From NCBI RefSeq assembly GCF_900639915.1, contig NZ_CAAAID010000006.1, forward strand, positions 62,001 through 126,000: a stretch of 64,000 nucleotides of DNA, in the 5' to 3' direction. Under the pieces are notes generated by a model. The model had not been told where the DNA came from, ran no database searches, and worked only from the letters and a program-made list of their open reading frames with translations. This document shows, piece by piece, positions 16,917 through 26,757 of the stretch. The first letter of the stretch is position 1. Each line of letters begins with the position of its first letter. Source of the stretch: Legionella nagasakiensis. Lineage in GTDB: Bacteria; Pseudomonadota; Gammaproteobacteria; Legionellales; Legionellaceae. The position numbers were made by a program, and so were the translations under genes.

Positions 16917-18965
16917 TTAGCCTGGAGTATTATCAGGTGTAGCGGTTTCCTCTGGATCTTTGGGCGCAGATGGACGACGGCTATTGGCGGCAAATAATCC
17001 AATGCCTGCAGCAAGCAATGCTCCGCCTCCCACGGCCATACCGATCCCCGGAGCAGTTCCTATACCCAACGTACCAACAATGGCCAGAACACCAACTGCC
17101 GCAATGGCTGCTCCTAAAACCATCATGGCAACTCCTAATGCTTGCCATAAACGGGAAGGATGCTTTTGCAATTCAGCACCATGGTGCTCATAGGCACGAC
17201 GCAATTTATCCCGTTCTTCTCCTGGTGGAGCGGTAAGTAGTTGTTCTGTTCTTGCCAGTTCATCTGCTAATCGCCGTGGGTCTTCACCCGCTTTATGCAA
17301 AGCAGTAACGGTACGTTGAACCTCCTTAGCGGCTTCCTTGACCCTCTTATCATGGACCCGTCTCGTGGTCTTATCCAAAGCAGCAAGGTTCCGAGGGAAA
17401 TCCTCTGCAGGCAATGGATGGCTTATTGGTGCAACTGGTTCATCCGGCATGATAACCTGGCGCTTTTGGGGAGCGGTGAATGGCCTTGCTGGTACGGGTC
17501 TTAGTGGTGTAAAAGGTGGCTCTGTTGAAGCAACTGGCCGTCTCATAGAAGGAGTTGTATGTTTGGGAGTAGGTTGTGGCATCACAGGTTGCAAACTTAC
17601 TGGAGGGATTGCTTTCTGCAGCACTGTGCCGAATGGATGTGGAGAGGCTTTTACAGAAGGATGTGGTGATGCATCCGGCAAACCTGGTAGAGCCAAGGTT
17701 CTCCCAGACCAAGGAATAACAGCACCTCCAGTCAATTGCAACGCTGAAGGTTGCAGGGGTAAGCCTGTTTTTCTGACCATGGTTGGATGGCCAAACAAGG
17801 TGAGGCTCAGGGCAGAAGGAGTGTCCAATACGGTTGTTCCGGGTACGGGACTTATCAATAATTGGCCGGCATTAAAAAAACCTCGCCAGACATTTGGGCG
17901 TTGCAGGATACCATCCAGGATTCTGGGATCAACAAACAAGGTTTGTGATAAAACACGTGGTTGTCTTGAGAAAGCAGCGGGCGTAACAGCAACACTTCGT
18001 GTCATGGCGTCGTCTGTGGAGGTCGTTAATTCCTCCATTGAGGGGGCATGCACGTCAGGTAAACCCGTTAATGCAGCAGACAATGTTGGTAAAGGAACGG
18101 CAGCGCCACCTGTAAATCGTAAAACGGGTGGGGTACCAATCAGTTCACCAATCGTTGAGTAGCCAAACAGCTTGATTCTAAATGCAGGAGGAGTATCCAG
18201 GGCGCTTGTCCCACTAAGTACTGGACTGACGGATAATTGACCTAAACGAACGAGTCTTTGTAAAAGCGCTGGATTGGCCAGCATGCGGTCGATGGTTTCT
18301 TGAGTAATGGATAAGGTGCGTGGTTGTACAGGGTGTTGTGCCTCAATACTTAATGCATCGGTTAATTCTGATTCTCTTGTTGCAAGTGTTCTTTCTGCTG
18401 GGGACTGGTCATCAGAATCTGGAGTCATGGCAGAAGGCAAGAGGGAGCGGTATAAAGGCATGCGAGTGACAGGTGCACTTGGAAACCTGATTTGCTGGGC
18501 AAGAAGCCATGCCATAGGCGAGTAAGTCATTGCCGGTAAATAGGGGTAAAAAAGTAATTGGGTGACAAGGCCTTGTGGCATCATCGGCCTGCGATTAAAT
18601 CGTACAAGCGGTAATGGAGGTGCATCACGGCGTATTGCTTCGACTTCTTCTGGAGTAAAGGAGATGCCACGAGGATGACTTACAGGCGTTTGCTCTGATG
18701 CCGCAGGCAAGGGTGTTGCTGATATTGATTGTTCTGGGGTAAAAGAAAAGGGCAAGACAGACCATGGATGAACGTTAACGACGGCGCGTGGCAAACTGAC
18801 AAATGCTGCTGGAAAACGACGACTGGCGTCTGTTAGTGGCGCAGTTGCAACATCAGAAAATTGCATGGTTTCAGTAGATGATTCTCCGGATCTTATCCAA
18901 TTCGAAATCCCAATACCTAGAGCGGGTGCCGCACGTCGCGCTGTGCGCACAATAGTTCTGAACAT
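16917..18965 (-). CDS. Large Pro-rich protein with internal duplication and C-terminal membrane hairpin
   Basis: GAGG five bases before the ATG supports the start. The 682-residue product has three parts: an N-terminal Pro/Ser-rich region; two related blocks of about 100 residues (about 213-310 and 333-430), each with a start like RxLS, a LFG(Y/H)(S/P)T segment and an LTGLPD / LALPGLPD end; and a C-terminal coiled segment leading into two Gly/Ala-rich membrane helices (about 610-665) and a short acidic tail. I know no family with this layout. A secreted effector that inserts into host membrane is plausible but unproven. Confidence 0.75.
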   Translation of the reverse strand: MFRTIVRTARRAAPALGIGISNWIRSGESSTETMQFSDVATAPLTDASRRFPAAFVSLPRAVVNVHPWSVLPFSFTPEQSISATPLPAASEQTPVSHPRGISFTPEEVEAIRRDAPPLPLVRFNRRPMMPQGLVTQLLFYPYLPAMTYSPMAWLLAQQIRFPSAPVTRMPLYRSLLPSAMTPDSDDQSPAERTLATRESELTDALSIEAQHPVQPRTLSITQETIDRMLANPALLQRLVRLGQLSVSPVLSGTSALDTPPAFRIKLFGYSTIGELIGTPPVLRFTGGAAVPLPTLSAALTGLPDVHAPSMEELTTSTDDAMTRSVAVTPAAFSRQPRVLSQTLFVDPRILDGILQRPNVWRGFFNAGQLLISPVPGTTVLDTPSALSLTLFGHPTMVRKTGLPLQPSALQLTGGAVIPWSGRTLALPGLPDASPHPSVKASPHPFGTVLQKAIPPVSLQPVMPQPTPKHTTPSMRRPVASTEPPFTPLRPVPARPFTAPQKRQVIMPDEPVAPISHPLPAEDFPRNLAALDKTTRRVHDKRVKEAAKEVQRTVTALHKAGEDPRRLADELARTEQLLTAPPGEERDKLRRAYEHHGAELQKHPSRLWQALGVAMMVLGAAIAAVGVLAIVGTLGIGTAPGIGMAVGGGALLAAGIGLFAANSRRPSAPKDPEETATPDNTPG

Positions 18966-19129
18966 AATAACCTCATTGATCTTGTGTTTTTTAATTATAC
19001 ATCATGATGATTAACTAGTCATTAGCTGCGAGAGACTTTTTGAGACATTGAAGTGGCTTGAAGAATAGACCAAAGCTATACCTGAGTGCTGTCAATGCGG
19101 CAAATTCTGAAGTTATGGAGGCATAGGTA

Positions 19130-19594
19130 TTATGAGCTGGCAGCGGACGTCCCTTGCACGGTTACGATGATCTTACGGTCGGTGGCATGACTTCGGTGCT
19201 CGCAAAGATAAATGCCTTGCCATTGTCCCAATAACAATTGATTGTCTTTTAATGGAATGGTGAGAGCTGAGCCGAGAATGACGTTTTTGATGTGGGCAGG
19301 CATGTCGTCTTCTCCTTCCAGCGTATGGCGATAGCGTGAATTATCTTCTGGCACGGTTTGATTGAAATGCATTTCCAAGTCCAGGCGAACATCATGGCAA
19401 GTGTTTTCACTGATGGTTAATGACGCAGAGGTATGCTGCAGAAATAGATGCACGAGGCCTATTTTGAACCATGGCATATCGGACATTGCTTGTGTTATTT
19501 CGTTGGTGATTAAATGAAATCCACGGGGTTTTGCCGCCAGCACACATTGGTTTTGCCAATAGCGAATGGTTGCATTAGCCATGACGTTTTCCAT
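19130..19594 (-). CDS. yjbQ: YjbQ/UPF0047 family protein
   Basis: About 154 residues, the family length. Typical motifs are LFLQHTSASLTISEN, the acidic region VPEDNSRYRHTLEGEDDMPAHIK and LGQWQGIYLCEHR. Relatives have weak thiamine-phosphate synthase activity; the real role is uncertain. The start is ambiguous: GTG 19597, ATG 19594 or ATG 19582. All overlap the 3' end of bolA, so the two are translationally coupled. Confidence 0.9.
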   Translation of the reverse strand: MENVMANATIRYWQNQCVLAAKPRGFHLITNEITQAMSDMPWFKIGLVHLFLQHTSASLTISENTCHDVRLDLEMHFNQTVPEDNSRYRHTLEGEDDMPAHIKNVILGSALTIPLKDNQLLLGQWQGIYLCEHRSHATDRKIIVTVQGTSAASS

Positions 19595-19892
19595 CACGGC
19601 AGGCAGGAGATGAGCGTACGTCGCTAGCGTTTTTTTGCCATTCTTCGGGGGTAAATAAATGCAGGCTTAACGCATGCAGACCCATTGAAAATTCTTGCGT
19701 TATCAAAGAATTCACTAAACGATGGCGGTCAATACGCTTTAAAGAGGCGAATCGTTGAGAAACGGCAATGATTTTAAAATGAGATTCGCCATCGACAGGC
19801 ACATGATGGCGCCGGGATTCGTCTTCGATCGCCAAGACGTCAGGGGATAACCCCGCTAATAATACTTCATGAATGCGTTGTTTTCGCGACAT
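19575..19892 (-). CDS. bolA: BolA-family protein
   Basis: A 105-residue protein with the BolA fold: an early helix (RIHEVLLAGL), a central GESHFKIIAVSQRFASL and the conserved helix RHRLVNSLI ending in LHALSLHLFTPEEW. BolA proteins work with monothiol glutaredoxins in Fe-S trafficking. It overlaps yjbQ by about 20 bases. Confidence 0.93.
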   Translation of the reverse strand: MSRKQRIHEVLLAGLSPDVLAIEDESRRHHVPVDGESHFKIIAVSQRFASLKRIDRHRLVNSLITQEFSMGLHALSLHLFTPEEWQKNASDVRSSPACRDGKRHG

Positions 19893-19988
19893 ACTAGTAA
19901 ATGGTTGTTCAGAATAAATAAAGTATACGCAGTAAATGGTAATTTGTCATGAATCAAAAAATGCTCCCTTTAAAGAAGATAGAAGTGA

Positions 19989-22529
19989 TTAAGATAGCTC
20001 AATACGGCATAAACCAGGAAAACTGCATTGTTGGCATAGACTTTCATGAGACGGTTGCACGACACAGTGTCCCTGACGAATTTCATTGGCAAGCGTGGTT
20101 AGCTGCTGATGCCATTGCTGTTGTAATTCCGACCATTGTTCTTCTTTTTTTAAACCCCGAATGCCCTCCACGGCAAGTGCTTTTTCACTCAAACCACTGC
20201 AACTTAATTTTCCGGCTTTTAATTGAATGAATAATAAGGCATTAATCCGTTCATCCAATAAAGCATACAGCAGTAACTGTGGCTCTTGGGGGCGTTCTTC
20301 TCTCCAGGGCAAGCTAATCGGCAAAGAACTCTTGTAATCGATAACCCATGTTTTATCGCCAACCTCATCCAGTCGATCAACCCGCAGGCGAAACTCAAGG
20401 CCAGCAAGTTGAATGGTGAAGGTCTGCTCAATGGCTTTAACTGCAAAGGGCGGTCGCTGTTTTTCCCAAGCAAGGCAGGCATGGGCTAATTGTTTCAGCC
20501 GCTCTTGTTCTAAGGCTTGCAATAATGGGGGAAAAGAATACCGACGATAATCCATTGTGGCAGGCAGAGTAGTTTGAATGGCTTGCATGATGCAAGTGTC
20601 TAGCTCATGCTGTGTCATTTCGAGCAATTGCTGCTGATTGCCAATGGCTTGCCATATTTTTTCCATGATTTTATGCAGAACTTGGCCGCGCTCCCTGGCG
20701 TCAGGTCCGGAAGACAGTTCTGGACCTTTTTTGGCGTGCAAACGATGGGTCGCAAAAGCTCGGAAAGGACATTTTGCTTGATTGGCTAATAAAGCAGTGC
20801 CGCCAGTGATGACTTCATCATCCGCGAAAGGAATTTGATAGGATTCTTTCCTGATCTGTAATAAAGAAGCAGCTGAGGTGGGCTGTTTCTCTGTGGTGAG
20901 ATGAGGATAGTCATGGATGAGGGGACTGGGCATGTTTGGACTATCACCCGAAAGCTGCGGGTAACTAAACACACTATACTTACAGCCGTTTTGCAATTGT
21001 TTTATTAATTGCTGGGCAAATTTTAATTCTTGTTCAGGCAGAGCATGCGGCATCTGGTGTTTCTTTTGTAATTCTATGGGAATAAAAGCCGATAAATTGG
21101 TTTTTTGTGGCAGGCATTGATCCGTCATGCCGCTGACCCATAGGCTATCGAATGTACATCCGCAGGCTTCCAGCAGGCCAAGTATTTGGATTGGGTTTGT
21201 GGATTTCTGTGCTTGAAAGATGGTTGATGTTGCTATGTATCGCAAGCTGTTTAATGCTTGCTTTTTAGTCATCACAGGATAAATGATGGACAGTTGCAAG
21301 AATTCATCGAATAGAGCAATAAAGCGTTGTAAGCATTGATAGGTTGCAGAGTTGAGCGCATATTCTCCGGGAAATCCCATGCCATGCAGGCGCTGTTTGT
21401 AATACATTATCCATTCATGGGGAGCTGCTTGTTCAGGATAAGTCTGTAGGGTGGCTAGTAATTTAGTGAGTTTCGGTGTTGTGCGCTGTAATTCTTGCAG
21501 GAGAAGAGGAAATGAAATGTGTGCTTCCTGCAATAATTGACTGGTCTGCAAAGCGTCTGCACGTTGCTGAAATTCAGTTTTTGCACCGCTGAGATAAGGA
21601 GAATGAAGCAGCAATCGGACTTGAGCGTTGCTTAGGGTGTCTGTATTAAGCTCCAGCCAGTTAAGTGCGTGCGCAACCAGCGGATAATATGCCAACGATT
21701 CACCCAGTGAAACGGTGAATGACGGTTGTGGAAGTCGTTGTTGCAACAATCGTTGTAGGCGATGAGAGTGGACTTCTAGATCCGGAACAACCACACCAAT
21801 ACGTTGATCACCTGCTGCAAGTCGCGTCTTAATCCATTCAATCATCTGTAAGTACTCATCTTGATGATCGGTTGCGGCATACTGGTATATGGCAGTGGTT
21901 TGTGTTGGTAAATCGTAATCGTATTGCTGGCAGCCGGTTTGATTAAAGGCGTGCCGAATAGAGCGTTGCTGAGGTGTGTACTCATTAAAACAGGTCCAAA
22001 TAACCACAGGAATATCGAGTACTTTAATATAACTTAATAAATAATTTGCTAATTGATCTTCAGTGATGGCATGAAGCGTTGTCAGTTGCGTTTGCAATTG
22101 TTGCTGCCACTGTTGAAATTGTTGGGCTTGCGGTATTTGCGCAAAAGAAGGATGCGAGAAATCGAGTTGCCAAAGTTGACAATGCGACCAGGCTTCCTGG
22201 ATTTGATGGAGAAGTCCCTCAGTGACTGATGAATAGGCTGAGTCATTAAGAATTTTTTTCCATAAATGATGCTGTTGCAGTTGTGTCAGGACAATGGGAT
22301 GTTCTGCATAGGGGGCTTTATGGCGAACTTGTTTAAATAAATCATGTAAAAAGCTTTGATAAGGAAGACAGCGTGGTTTTTTAGAGGCCCGGACTCCCTG
22401 GGTTTTAAAAAAATCATGCAATAGCTGCTTGCTTAAGCGATTATTCGGCGTAATGACGTACGCCCCTTCTTTCATTTCGCTAAATAATGCGGTCTGGTTT
22501 TCCAAAATACAAGGAGAAGCTGTCGCCAT
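19989..22529 (-). CDS. AddB-like PD-(D/E)XK nuclease, probable DNA repair protein
   Basis: An 846-residue protein. The N-terminal two thirds resemble a degenerate UvrD/RecB-type helicase (ITPNNRLSKQLLHDF in place of a clear Walker A). The C-terminal part holds the nuclease motif RVDRLDEVG ... WVIDYKSS. One cysteine in AKCPFRAFATHR and three at the extreme C-terminus (SLCQQCSFPGLCR) are placed as in the Fe-S-clamped nuclease of AddB. The usual helicase partner of this family is not adjacent in the window. Confidence 0.85.
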   Translation of the reverse strand: MATASPCILENQTALFSEMKEGAYVITPNNRLSKQLLHDFFKTQGVRASKKPRCLPYQSFLHDLFKQVRHKAPYAEHPIVLTQLQQHHLWKKILNDSAYSSVTEGLLHQIQEAWSHCQLWQLDFSHPSFAQIPQAQQFQQWQQQLQTQLTTLHAITEDQLANYLLSYIKVLDIPVVIWTCFNEYTPQQRSIRHAFNQTGCQQYDYDLPTQTTAIYQYAATDHQDEYLQMIEWIKTRLAAGDQRIGVVVPDLEVHSHRLQRLLQQRLPQPSFTVSLGESLAYYPLVAHALNWLELNTDTLSNAQVRLLLHSPYLSGAKTEFQQRADALQTSQLLQEAHISFPLLLQELQRTTPKLTKLLATLQTYPEQAAPHEWIMYYKQRLHGMGFPGEYALNSATYQCLQRFIALFDEFLQLSIIYPVMTKKQALNSLRYIATSTIFQAQKSTNPIQILGLLEACGCTFDSLWVSGMTDQCLPQKTNLSAFIPIELQKKHQMPHALPEQELKFAQQLIKQLQNGCKYSVFSYPQLSGDSPNMPSPLIHDYPHLTTEKQPTSAASLLQIRKESYQIPFADDEVITGGTALLANQAKCPFRAFATHRLHAKKGPELSSGPDARERGQVLHKIMEKIWQAIGNQQQLLEMTQHELDTCIMQAIQTTLPATMDYRRYSFPPLLQALEQERLKQLAHACLAWEKQRPPFAVKAIEQTFTIQLAGLEFRLRVDRLDEVGDKTWVIDYKSSLPISLPWREERPQEPQLLLYALLDERINALLFIQLKAGKLSCSGLSEKALAVEGIRGLKKEEQWSELQQQWHQQLTTLANEIRQGHCVVQPSHESLCQQCSFPGLCRIELS

Positions 22530-22537
22530 ATCACTGC

Positions 22538-23119
22538 TTAATGACGATTGTTTTTAGGAGGTGTGATCGTTGCTTCGCCATATTTTGCTGTTTTGTTTTT
22601 GATGATTTTCTCTTTTGGAGATCTTCTGCGAACATTAAGCGACTGTAACAAATAATAAACCAAATAGCCACGAAGATAGAGTGCTGCAAGCCCCGCAATC
22701 AGAGCAAGCCAGAAACCCGCCAATAGAAAGCTGTATAAGAGCACGATAATGTACATATAAGCCATATCTTGAAAAGAGGCTTCCGTAAATAAATCGGGGT
22801 GATGCTGGTGAAGAAAAAAAATAAATCCGAGCGTATAAACTGGCAGTGCCGCAATCACCATTGAGAACGCCCACCAGAAAGCTGCTTTTTTATAAGGTCT
22901 TTTGCTATGCACAATCTTTTCGCCAAATAGAGCCCCAAAACAAGCCGAGATGACGACCGCAAGAATGATGGCTTTGAAAATGGGCAGCAACTGTTCGACA
23001 CCCATGGCATAGAAAATGGTATCCAGAACAATCGTGGCAATGATTGCCAATAGGCTAAAATAAATCGCAGATAACATGCGAGGATTGGAAAGGGTCAGTG
23101 CTTCGTCCTGTTTATCCAT
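22538..23119 (-). CDS. Hypothetical inner-membrane protein
   Basis: ATG at 23119 follows AAGGATACCGC, better than the upstream in-frame start at 23167. The 193-residue product has four or five hydrophobic helices and a Lys/Arg-rich cytoplasmic tail. It ends eight bases before the nuclease gene and is probably co-transcribed with it. No family recognised. Confidence 0.7.
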   Translation of the reverse strand: MDKQDEALTLSNPRMLSAIYFSLLAIIATIVLDTIFYAMGVEQLLPIFKAIILAVVISACFGALFGEKIVHSKRPYKKAAFWWAFSMVIAALPVYTLGFIFFLHQHHPDLFTEASFQDMAYMYIIVLLYSFLLAGFWLALIAGLAALYLRGYLVYYLLQSLNVRRRSPKEKIIKNKTAKYGEATITPPKNNRH

Positions 23120-23155
23120 GGCGGTATCCTTATCGAATGGTCTGCAGCCCTTGGA

Positions 23156-23272
23156 CTCGCAAACCATGGAAAGTGCATTGCCCTTGTACTTTTAAACATC
23201 CTTGTGGCATTCAAGCGCTCTCCCTAGTGCTTCATTGTCAAGAGGCAACATGCACTTTCCATGGTTTGCGAG
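23156..23272. repeat. 117-bp element with 23-bp terminal inverted repeats
   Basis: CTCGCAAACCATGGAAAGTG plus CAT at the left end (from 23156) is perfectly repeated in inverse at the right end (to 23272); TGCC/GGCA extends the match after a 2-base gap. The middle shows no coding potential. It sits between divergent genes, and the possible -35 region of pilU (TTGCGA, 23266-23271, before TATAAT 23287-23292) falls in its right arm. It may be a MITE or a structured regulatory RNA. Confidence 0.65.
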
Positions 23273-23357
23273 CATGTCTATTAATGTATAATTTTAGACC
23301 ATATTTATTATTTTGGTGGAATTATCTACACTTAATGGATACGAATAAAGGAAAACA

Positions 23358-24488
23358 ATGGATAAGCTTATGGATATTATTCCTTTTTTAAAATTAATGG
23401 TTGATCGCGGTGCATCCGATTTATTTTTCAGCGTCGGTACGCCGCCTCACATTAAAATTGAAGGCATTACTTCCCCAGTTGGACAAGCGCCCCTTAAATC
23501 CCAACAAATGGCGGAAATCGCAAAATCCATGCTGAATGATCAGCAACAAAAAGAATTTGATGCCACCATGGAATTAAACATGGCCATTTCCGTGGATAAC
23601 ATTGGTCGATATCGTATTAATTTATTTCGCCAACGCGGTGAAATTGCCATGGTGGTGCGCTACATTAAAGGAGTCATTCCTTCACTGGCGGATTTGAATT
23701 TACCTCCCATTTTAAGTTCGGTCGTCATGGAGCAGCGCGGGCTTATTTTAGTGGTTGGTTCAACCGGTGCAGGAAAATCAACCACATTGGCTTCCATGAT
23801 TGATCATCGCAACAATCATGATTGCGGCCATATTTTGACCATTGAAGATCCAATTGAATACATTCATTTGCATAAAAAATCCGTCGTTGATCAGCGCGAG
23901 GTCGGTATCGATACCCTCAATTATGACAATGCCTTGAAGAATGCCATGCGTGAAGCGCCGGATGTGATTCTGATCGGCGAGATTCGTGACCGCAACACCA
24001 TGAAGCATGCTATCTCATACGCTGAAACAGGTCATTTATGTTTATCAACCTTGCATGCCAATAATGCCAACCAGGCTATGGATCGCATTATTAATTTTTT
24101 TTCAGAAGAGGCAAAACAACAATTATTGCTTGATTTGTCCTTGAATTTGCGTGCCATCATTTCTCTGCGTTTAATTCCAGGGCTGCATGACAAGCGGGTT
24201 CCCGCGGTGGAAGTGTTGCTAAATACCCCATACATCGCGGATTTGATTGATAAAGGCAAAATTGATGAAATCAAGGAAGTGATGGCCAAAAGTACGGAGC
24301 AAGGCATGCAGACGTTTGACCAGGCTTTGTTTGATTTATACAAAAATGGCAAAATTAGTCAGGAAAACGCCATTCGTTTCGCTGACTCTAAAAATAATGT
24401 CAGTTTGAAAATTCGTTTGTCTGAAGAAGGTAATTTTGATAAAGACACGGATTTAACCATTGAAGAAGGTGGCATTGACAAATTCTAA
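23358..24488 (+). CDS. pilU: Type IV pilus ATPase PilU (PilT-like)
   Basis: A 376-residue hexameric retraction ATPase. Walker A GSTGAGKST is at 134-142, followed by the Asp box TIEDPIEYIH, Walker B APDVILIGEIRD and the His box ETGHLCLSTLHANN. The C-terminal tail beyond residue 345 is acidic, as in PilU rather than PilT. It acts at the inner-membrane base of the pilus, which matches the sigma-54-driven pilin gene at 48.9 kb. AAAGGA stands before the ATG. No pilT is adjacent. Confidence 0.92.
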   Translation: MDKLMDIIPFLKLMVDRGASDLFFSVGTPPHIKIEGITSPVGQAPLKSQQMAEIAKSMLNDQQQKEFDATMELNMAISVDNIGRYRINLFRQRGEIAMVVRYIKGVIPSLADLNLPPILSSVVMEQRGLILVVGSTGAGKSTTLASMIDHRNNHDCGHILTIEDPIEYIHLHKKSVVDQREVGIDTLNYDNALKNAMREAPDVILIGEIRDRNTMKHAISYAETGHLCLSTLHANNANQAMDRIINFFSEEAKQQLLLDLSLNLRAIISLRLIPGLHDKRVPAVEVLLNTPYIADLIDKGKIDEIKEVMAKSTEQGMQTFDQALFDLYKNGKISQENAIRFADSKNNVSLKIRLSEEGNFDKDTDLTIEEGGIDKF

Positions 24489-24517
24489 GACCAAATTCTA
24501 CTAAACATGAACACTAA

Positions 24518-24587
24518 CCGTTATTTTCTGTGCTCCGCTGCTCATGTATTTCTATGTACACTGCGCTGCGGTGCTCGAAAATAACGG
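24518..24587. repeat. Long hairpin repeat downstream of pilU
   Basis: CCGTTATTTTC (24518-24528) pairs with GAAAATAACGG (24577-24587), and much of the interior also pairs around TTTCTATG. Positions 24548-24576 match 62177-62205 at 24 of 29 bases. A second weaker hairpin with TCAGC/GCTGA arms lies at about 24630-24680. The rest of 24489-24787 is AT-rich and holds no gene. Confidence 0.65.
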
Positions 24588-24787
24588 CTATTGTTCTATT
24601 TCTAGCGAATTTGTTAACTTTTGATTTCCTGCGTTCTCAGCTCATTTACGCTATGTAAACCACGCTGAGGGCAATAACGTTCATTGTTCCATGTTTAGCG
24701 AATCTTTTAACAAATTTAAGACATATTTTTGTATTTTATGATCGTTTTGTTATAATAATAACCATGTTGTTTTCTTGATAATGCCCT

Positions 24788-26725
24788 ATGCAAGCCTATC
24801 GGTATGAACAGATTGTCTTAGGTTCGCGTGAGTTGCGGCTAGGTCATATGGTTTATCCTGATGCAATCTATGTTTCCCGGGCACATCCAACGGCCCGTCG
24901 TGTTGTGTATAAGGAAAATAAGCATAATAATCCTGATTTATCCCGCTTTGAAGTGGCCTTTGGAACATTAGCGCGTTTATTTTTAGACTCTGATTTGGCG
25001 CCGAAATCCAGATTGGTTAAAAATACGGCTGATGAGGTGGTAGGTCTTGCGTGCGAACATCTTAGTTATGATATTGCTCGCCGTGAGGATGTCAATCAAA
25101 CTTTTTATCGCTTTGCCGCAGAAGGTGGCAGGTTAACGTGGACTTCTTCCTGTCCTGAATTTGCAGAGGCCATTCCCTTTCATTTTTTTAGTCAATTTCC
25201 TCCGGGGTATTTCAATACGTTATACCAAGCACATACGCGGGGAGAAATAGAGTTGGATATGGAATCGCTTGCCAGTGTGTTAGCGACCTCATATACCTTA
25301 GAAGAAGATGATTTGCATAAGGGAAATTTTGGCTTTTATGTGGTACAGAAAAATGATAAACCTAGGGTTGTTTTTTTTAAGATCGATCATGATCTAATGC
25401 TGGCCGATAGTGTGATGTCGCATTGCCAATCTCGTTTTCTCAATTGGTTTCTTGGTTCAGATGCTTTTAAAATAACGGCGCGTGATTTGATAAATTTTCC
25501 AAGGTTAACGGATTCACAAAATTATTATTGGCCAACCACATCGCGATGGTTTCATTTCAATTCAGAACATGCCTATACGTCTGAGGTTGAGCGCGAAGCG
25601 TTTGCACAATTGGCTCAGTCAGCGGAATTTTGTGCTAAAAAATGGCAGACTTTTTATAAACACATATTGCTCCCTCCCGCGTTGATCAGGCAGCAACTGG
25701 CGAATGATTTCGATATGAAGAATGCCGATGAGCGGGCGAAACTTTCACTGATTACCCAATCGGTGGTTGCGCGACAAGCAACATTACGAGCTGTATTATT
25801 TACCATCCCTGAATTCCGTCAGTATGTTTTAAATCTTAATGAAGAAGCTTCTCGCGATTTGGTGCAAGGTATTGTGGGTGATGCTGCTGCAGACGATGTG
25901 ATGCCATGGTCGCAAGAAATTGCAACAGTCATCGCGCGGCATCAGGAGTTATGCCTGCCGGAAGGAGGTTTTGTTCCTGGAGATACACCGTTGCATGCTG
26001 CCATTCGTCTGGGTGATTATCGTTATCATGAGACCTGGCAATCGTTTTCACGTTATTCGGTTGAAGTGAATGCTCAAGGACAGACAGCACTTGATTTGGC
26101 ATTAGCGTTGTCTGAAAGTAGGGAGGTTTCAACGGATGATTTACGCACGAATTTACCGGCAACCATTGGTCATTTAGTGCATGAAGGGGCTACGACGAAT
26201 GCAATGACGTTGTCTGTGAGGCAGGTCTCCCTGCAAACGGACTACTTATCCAGTTCCCCATATCTTGCGCAAGTGCAAACCGTGACCGATTCCGCAGGAT
26301 TAAAGTGTTTATTGCGTGCTATTGGCGAAGAGCATCGCTATAGTTTAAAGACACAAAAAGAATTAGCGGTTTTATGCATACGCCAGTTTATTGATATCCA
26401 TAAACACAATCCACAATTAAAAAAATATTTGTTAGACTTAAAGACGGATTTAAACGGCACAGCGGATAAGAGGCCTGCGCCTGAGTTGCAATACATTCGT
26501 CAGCTTCGCAGTCAATTATGGATTATCCGTATTATTCGCGGGTTATTTGGCGGAACTGCAACCAAAGTCATGCTCAATCAATTGATCAACCATGAGCTGC
26601 AACGTTTAACCAAATCGTCTTCATGCTCTTCTTCTTTCTTTGCGCAGAAAGAACCGCCATCTACGGAAAAAAATCAGCCGGATGATGAGCTTGGTCATCA
26701 AATAACTCCTTTAGCGCCAGAGTAG
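24788..26725 (+). CDS. LegA5/AnkK-like ankyrin protein with lipid-kinase-like motif, Dot/Icm effector candidate
   Basis: A 645-residue protein. Residues 172-203 carry EEDDLHKGNFGFY followed by VVFFKIDHDLM, the order of catalytic-loop (D..H..N) and metal-binding (ID) residues in PI3/PI4-kinase-like folds. Around residues 395-440 there are one or two ankyrin-like units (DTPLHAAIRLGD, GQTALDLALALSES). L. pneumophila LegA5, an ankyrin effector reported as a phosphatidylinositol 3-kinase, is the closest layout I recall. The polar tail has clustered Glu and Asp. An AT-rich region precedes the gene, and no strong ribosome site is seen. Confidence 0.78.
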   Translation: MQAYRYEQIVLGSRELRLGHMVYPDAIYVSRAHPTARRVVYKENKHNNPDLSRFEVAFGTLARLFLDSDLAPKSRLVKNTADEVVGLACEHLSYDIARREDVNQTFYRFAAEGGRLTWTSSCPEFAEAIPFHFFSQFPPGYFNTLYQAHTRGEIELDMESLASVLATSYTLEEDDLHKGNFGFYVVQKNDKPRVVFFKIDHDLMLADSVMSHCQSRFLNWFLGSDAFKITARDLINFPRLTDSQNYYWPTTSRWFHFNSEHAYTSEVEREAFAQLAQSAEFCAKKWQTFYKHILLPPALIRQQLANDFDMKNADERAKLSLITQSVVARQATLRAVLFTIPEFRQYVLNLNEEASRDLVQGIVGDAAADDVMPWSQEIATVIARHQELCLPEGGFVPGDTPLHAAIRLGDYRYHETWQSFSRYSVEVNAQGQTALDLALALSESREVSTDDLRTNLPATIGHLVHEGATTNAMTLSVRQVSLQTDYLSSSPYLAQVQTVTDSAGLKCLLRAIGEEHRYSLKTQKELAVLCIRQFIDIHKHNPQLKKYLLDLKTDLNGTADKRPAPELQYIRQLRSQLWIIRIIRGLFGGTATKVMLNQLINHELQRLTKSSSCSSSFFAQKEPPSTEKNQPDDELGHQITPLAPE

Positions 26726-26757
26726 CTTGGGTAATGCAATGCATTGTTACAAAAAAT

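Noticed and set aside
17338-18162. 274-codon plus-strand frame inside the Pro-rich gene
   Set aside because: Antisense shadow of a repetitive GC-rich gene; Gly/Cys-rich product and no ribosome site.
19949-20230. 93-codon plus-strand frame over the end of the AddB-like gene
   Set aside because: Mostly antisense to a conserved protein; no motif.
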